In this document: in pieces, positions 28,814 through 29,741 of the stretch
How positions within the stretch are numbered: the first letter of the stretch is position 1
Layout: each line of letters opens with the position of its first letter
Origin: Chara braunii
Taxonomy: Eukaryota; Streptophyta; Charophyceae; Charales; Characeae
NCBI GenBank assembly: GCA_003427395.1
Contig: BFEA01000102.1
Location: forward strand, 2,486,191-2,515,931
DNA length: 29,741 nt
Direction: 5' to 3'
Made by a program: the position numbers and the translations under genes
The notes under the pieces: model-generated
What the model was told of the DNA's origin: nothing
The model's database searches: none
The model's input: only the letters and a program-made list of their open reading frames with translations

Positions 28814-29528
28814 ATTGTGAGGGCAGTGACATTTGGTGTTGTTGTCATCAGTGTCAGGTGGGAATCGTTGTTGATTTGTAGAAACAGGTAGATGTGTTTG
28901 GCATAGCGTTTTTTTTTTGCTAAGAACTAATACAGTGGTGCATATTGTTGATGCGAACTTGTAAGATTCGTTGTGCTGATGGGGTTGTGCTTTGCTGGAG
29001 GTAGTGGCCGATCGCAGGACACGATGTGTGTTGAAAGCAACAACGATGTTGTATGGTAAGTTGGCATGACTAGGGACAGCAAGTAGTAGAGGTCATCTGT
29101 GGTCCCGGTACTGCCTGAAGCGGCAAGGAGGATTTTTTATTATTATTATTTTTTTTTAAGGACGACATTCTGAAACCATATGCATAATTTTGGGCTATCA
29201 AGCCATGAAAGAAATTGGCTGCTGCCTCCCAAATGTGGTCTCACCCACACGCTTACCCACTTTCTTATCCGAAATGTGGTAAAGGAGCACTCTATTTTCA
29301 CCTTTTCTTTACCTTCGACAAGGGACCCCCTTTTTTCTTTTTTTAATCCCTAGTTTTCTTACTGATTTCATAATGATATATAAGTTTGTGGGTGTGTGAA
29401 TATAGTAATATACAACTTTCTCATATGTCGTGCCTCGTGAGACACCCAACCACTGCACTGCGTCCAACAGGGCGAACAGGTTCAGCAGCAAGAAGACGAA
29501 CAGCTTTCCGGAAGGATGTCACAGGGTA
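28813..29528. other. Non-coding stretch
   Basis: No gene is supported. It holds T-rich tracts at about 28910 and 29132-29157, the latter with (TTA)n between two AAGGA pentamers. Confidence 0.45.
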
Positions 29529-29583
29529 TGGTAATTAGGGTCCAGGCTACCAGAAATTAGTACTTAGGATCTAGGCTACCAGA
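29529..29583. repeat. Short imperfect tandem repeat
   Basis: AATTAGGGTCCAGGCTACCAGA is followed by a second copy ending GGATCTAGGCTACCAGA. Confidence 0.6.
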
Positions 29584-29611
29584 GTAGCCCGGGTCCATTT
29601 GCCCGGCACGG

Positions 29612-29655
29612 GCAATATATATATATAGATATATATATATATATATATATATATC
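29612..29655. repeat. (AT)n microsatellite
   Basis: About 44 bases of AT with one interruption (TAGATA). Confidence 0.9.
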
Positions 29656-29716
29656 GTCAAATAGAACTGCCCGGTAAACCGTAGGCAGAGAGGGAGAAGA
29701 GGACAACAAACGAGGG

Positions 29717-29741
29717 GCTGTGACAAACTGTTTCGTCGGAG
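29717..29741 (+). repeat. Dispersed repeat family 1, partial copy at window end
   Basis: GGCTGTGACAAACTG and TTTCGTCGGA match the middle of the 24754 copy. The window ends inside it. Confidence 0.55.

Noticed and set aside
1-29741. CRISPR arrays, bacterial operons or phage genes
   Set aside because: Repeats are microsatellites or retroelements; no spaced identical repeats and no prokaryotic gene layout.

Overview
The window looks like nuclear DNA of a plant-lineage (streptophyte) eukaryote. The evidence is a Ty3/gypsy element primed by initiator-Met tRNA, a plant-type L1 LINE with the SWNVRGL endonuclease motif, many long (GT)n, (GA)n and (CT)n arrays, no operon-like gene packing, and a short AT-rich fragment encoding part of an EF-Tu that resembles plastid tufA. 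Plastid tufA is kept in green algae, including charophytes, and lost from land-plant plastids, so a charophyte alga such as Chara is my best guess. That is an inference, not an identification.

Region 1 (1 to about 11,562, plus strand) is one large decayed Ty3/gypsy retrotransposon. The order is: 5' LTR (cut by the window start), primer-binding site, gag with a CCHC knuckle, protease, reverse transcriptase, RNase H, a PHD-type C4HC3 zinc finger, integrase with a GPY/F-like end, three unrecognised overlapping ORFs, and a long 3' LTR that contains an 802-base assembly gap. Gag-pol has eight in-frame stops and at least two frame changes. Every stop is explained by one C-to-T or G-to-A transition. 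The PHD finger fused ahead of integrase and the three extra ORFs are the most unusual parts of the window.

Region 2 (about 11,563-17,110, minus strand) is a degenerate L1-type LINE: ORF1-like protein, endonuclease, reverse transcriptase and zf-RVT end. Its endonuclease is interrupted by a segment of about 230 bp carrying a tRNA-like A-box/B-box unit. The gypsy LTR cuts off the LINE's 3' end, so the gypsy element probably inserted into the LINE.

Region 3 (about 17,110-25,100) is mostly non-coding. It holds the EF-Tu fragment, a foldback structure, small tandem repeats, two dispersed repeat families that sit beside (GT)n arrays, and at least three T-tracts flanked by direct repeats that look like poly(A)-only retroinsertions.

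Region 4 (about 25,100-29,741) contains one plausible host protein-coding exon (25,242-26,669), with a Cys-rich patch, a basic patch, a 12-residue repeat and one membrane segment. It is followed by microsatellite-rich DNA with one speculative Gly/Cys-rich terminal exon. Apart from the gypsy element, whose parts form one transposition machine, no genes here can be tied into a shared pathway.
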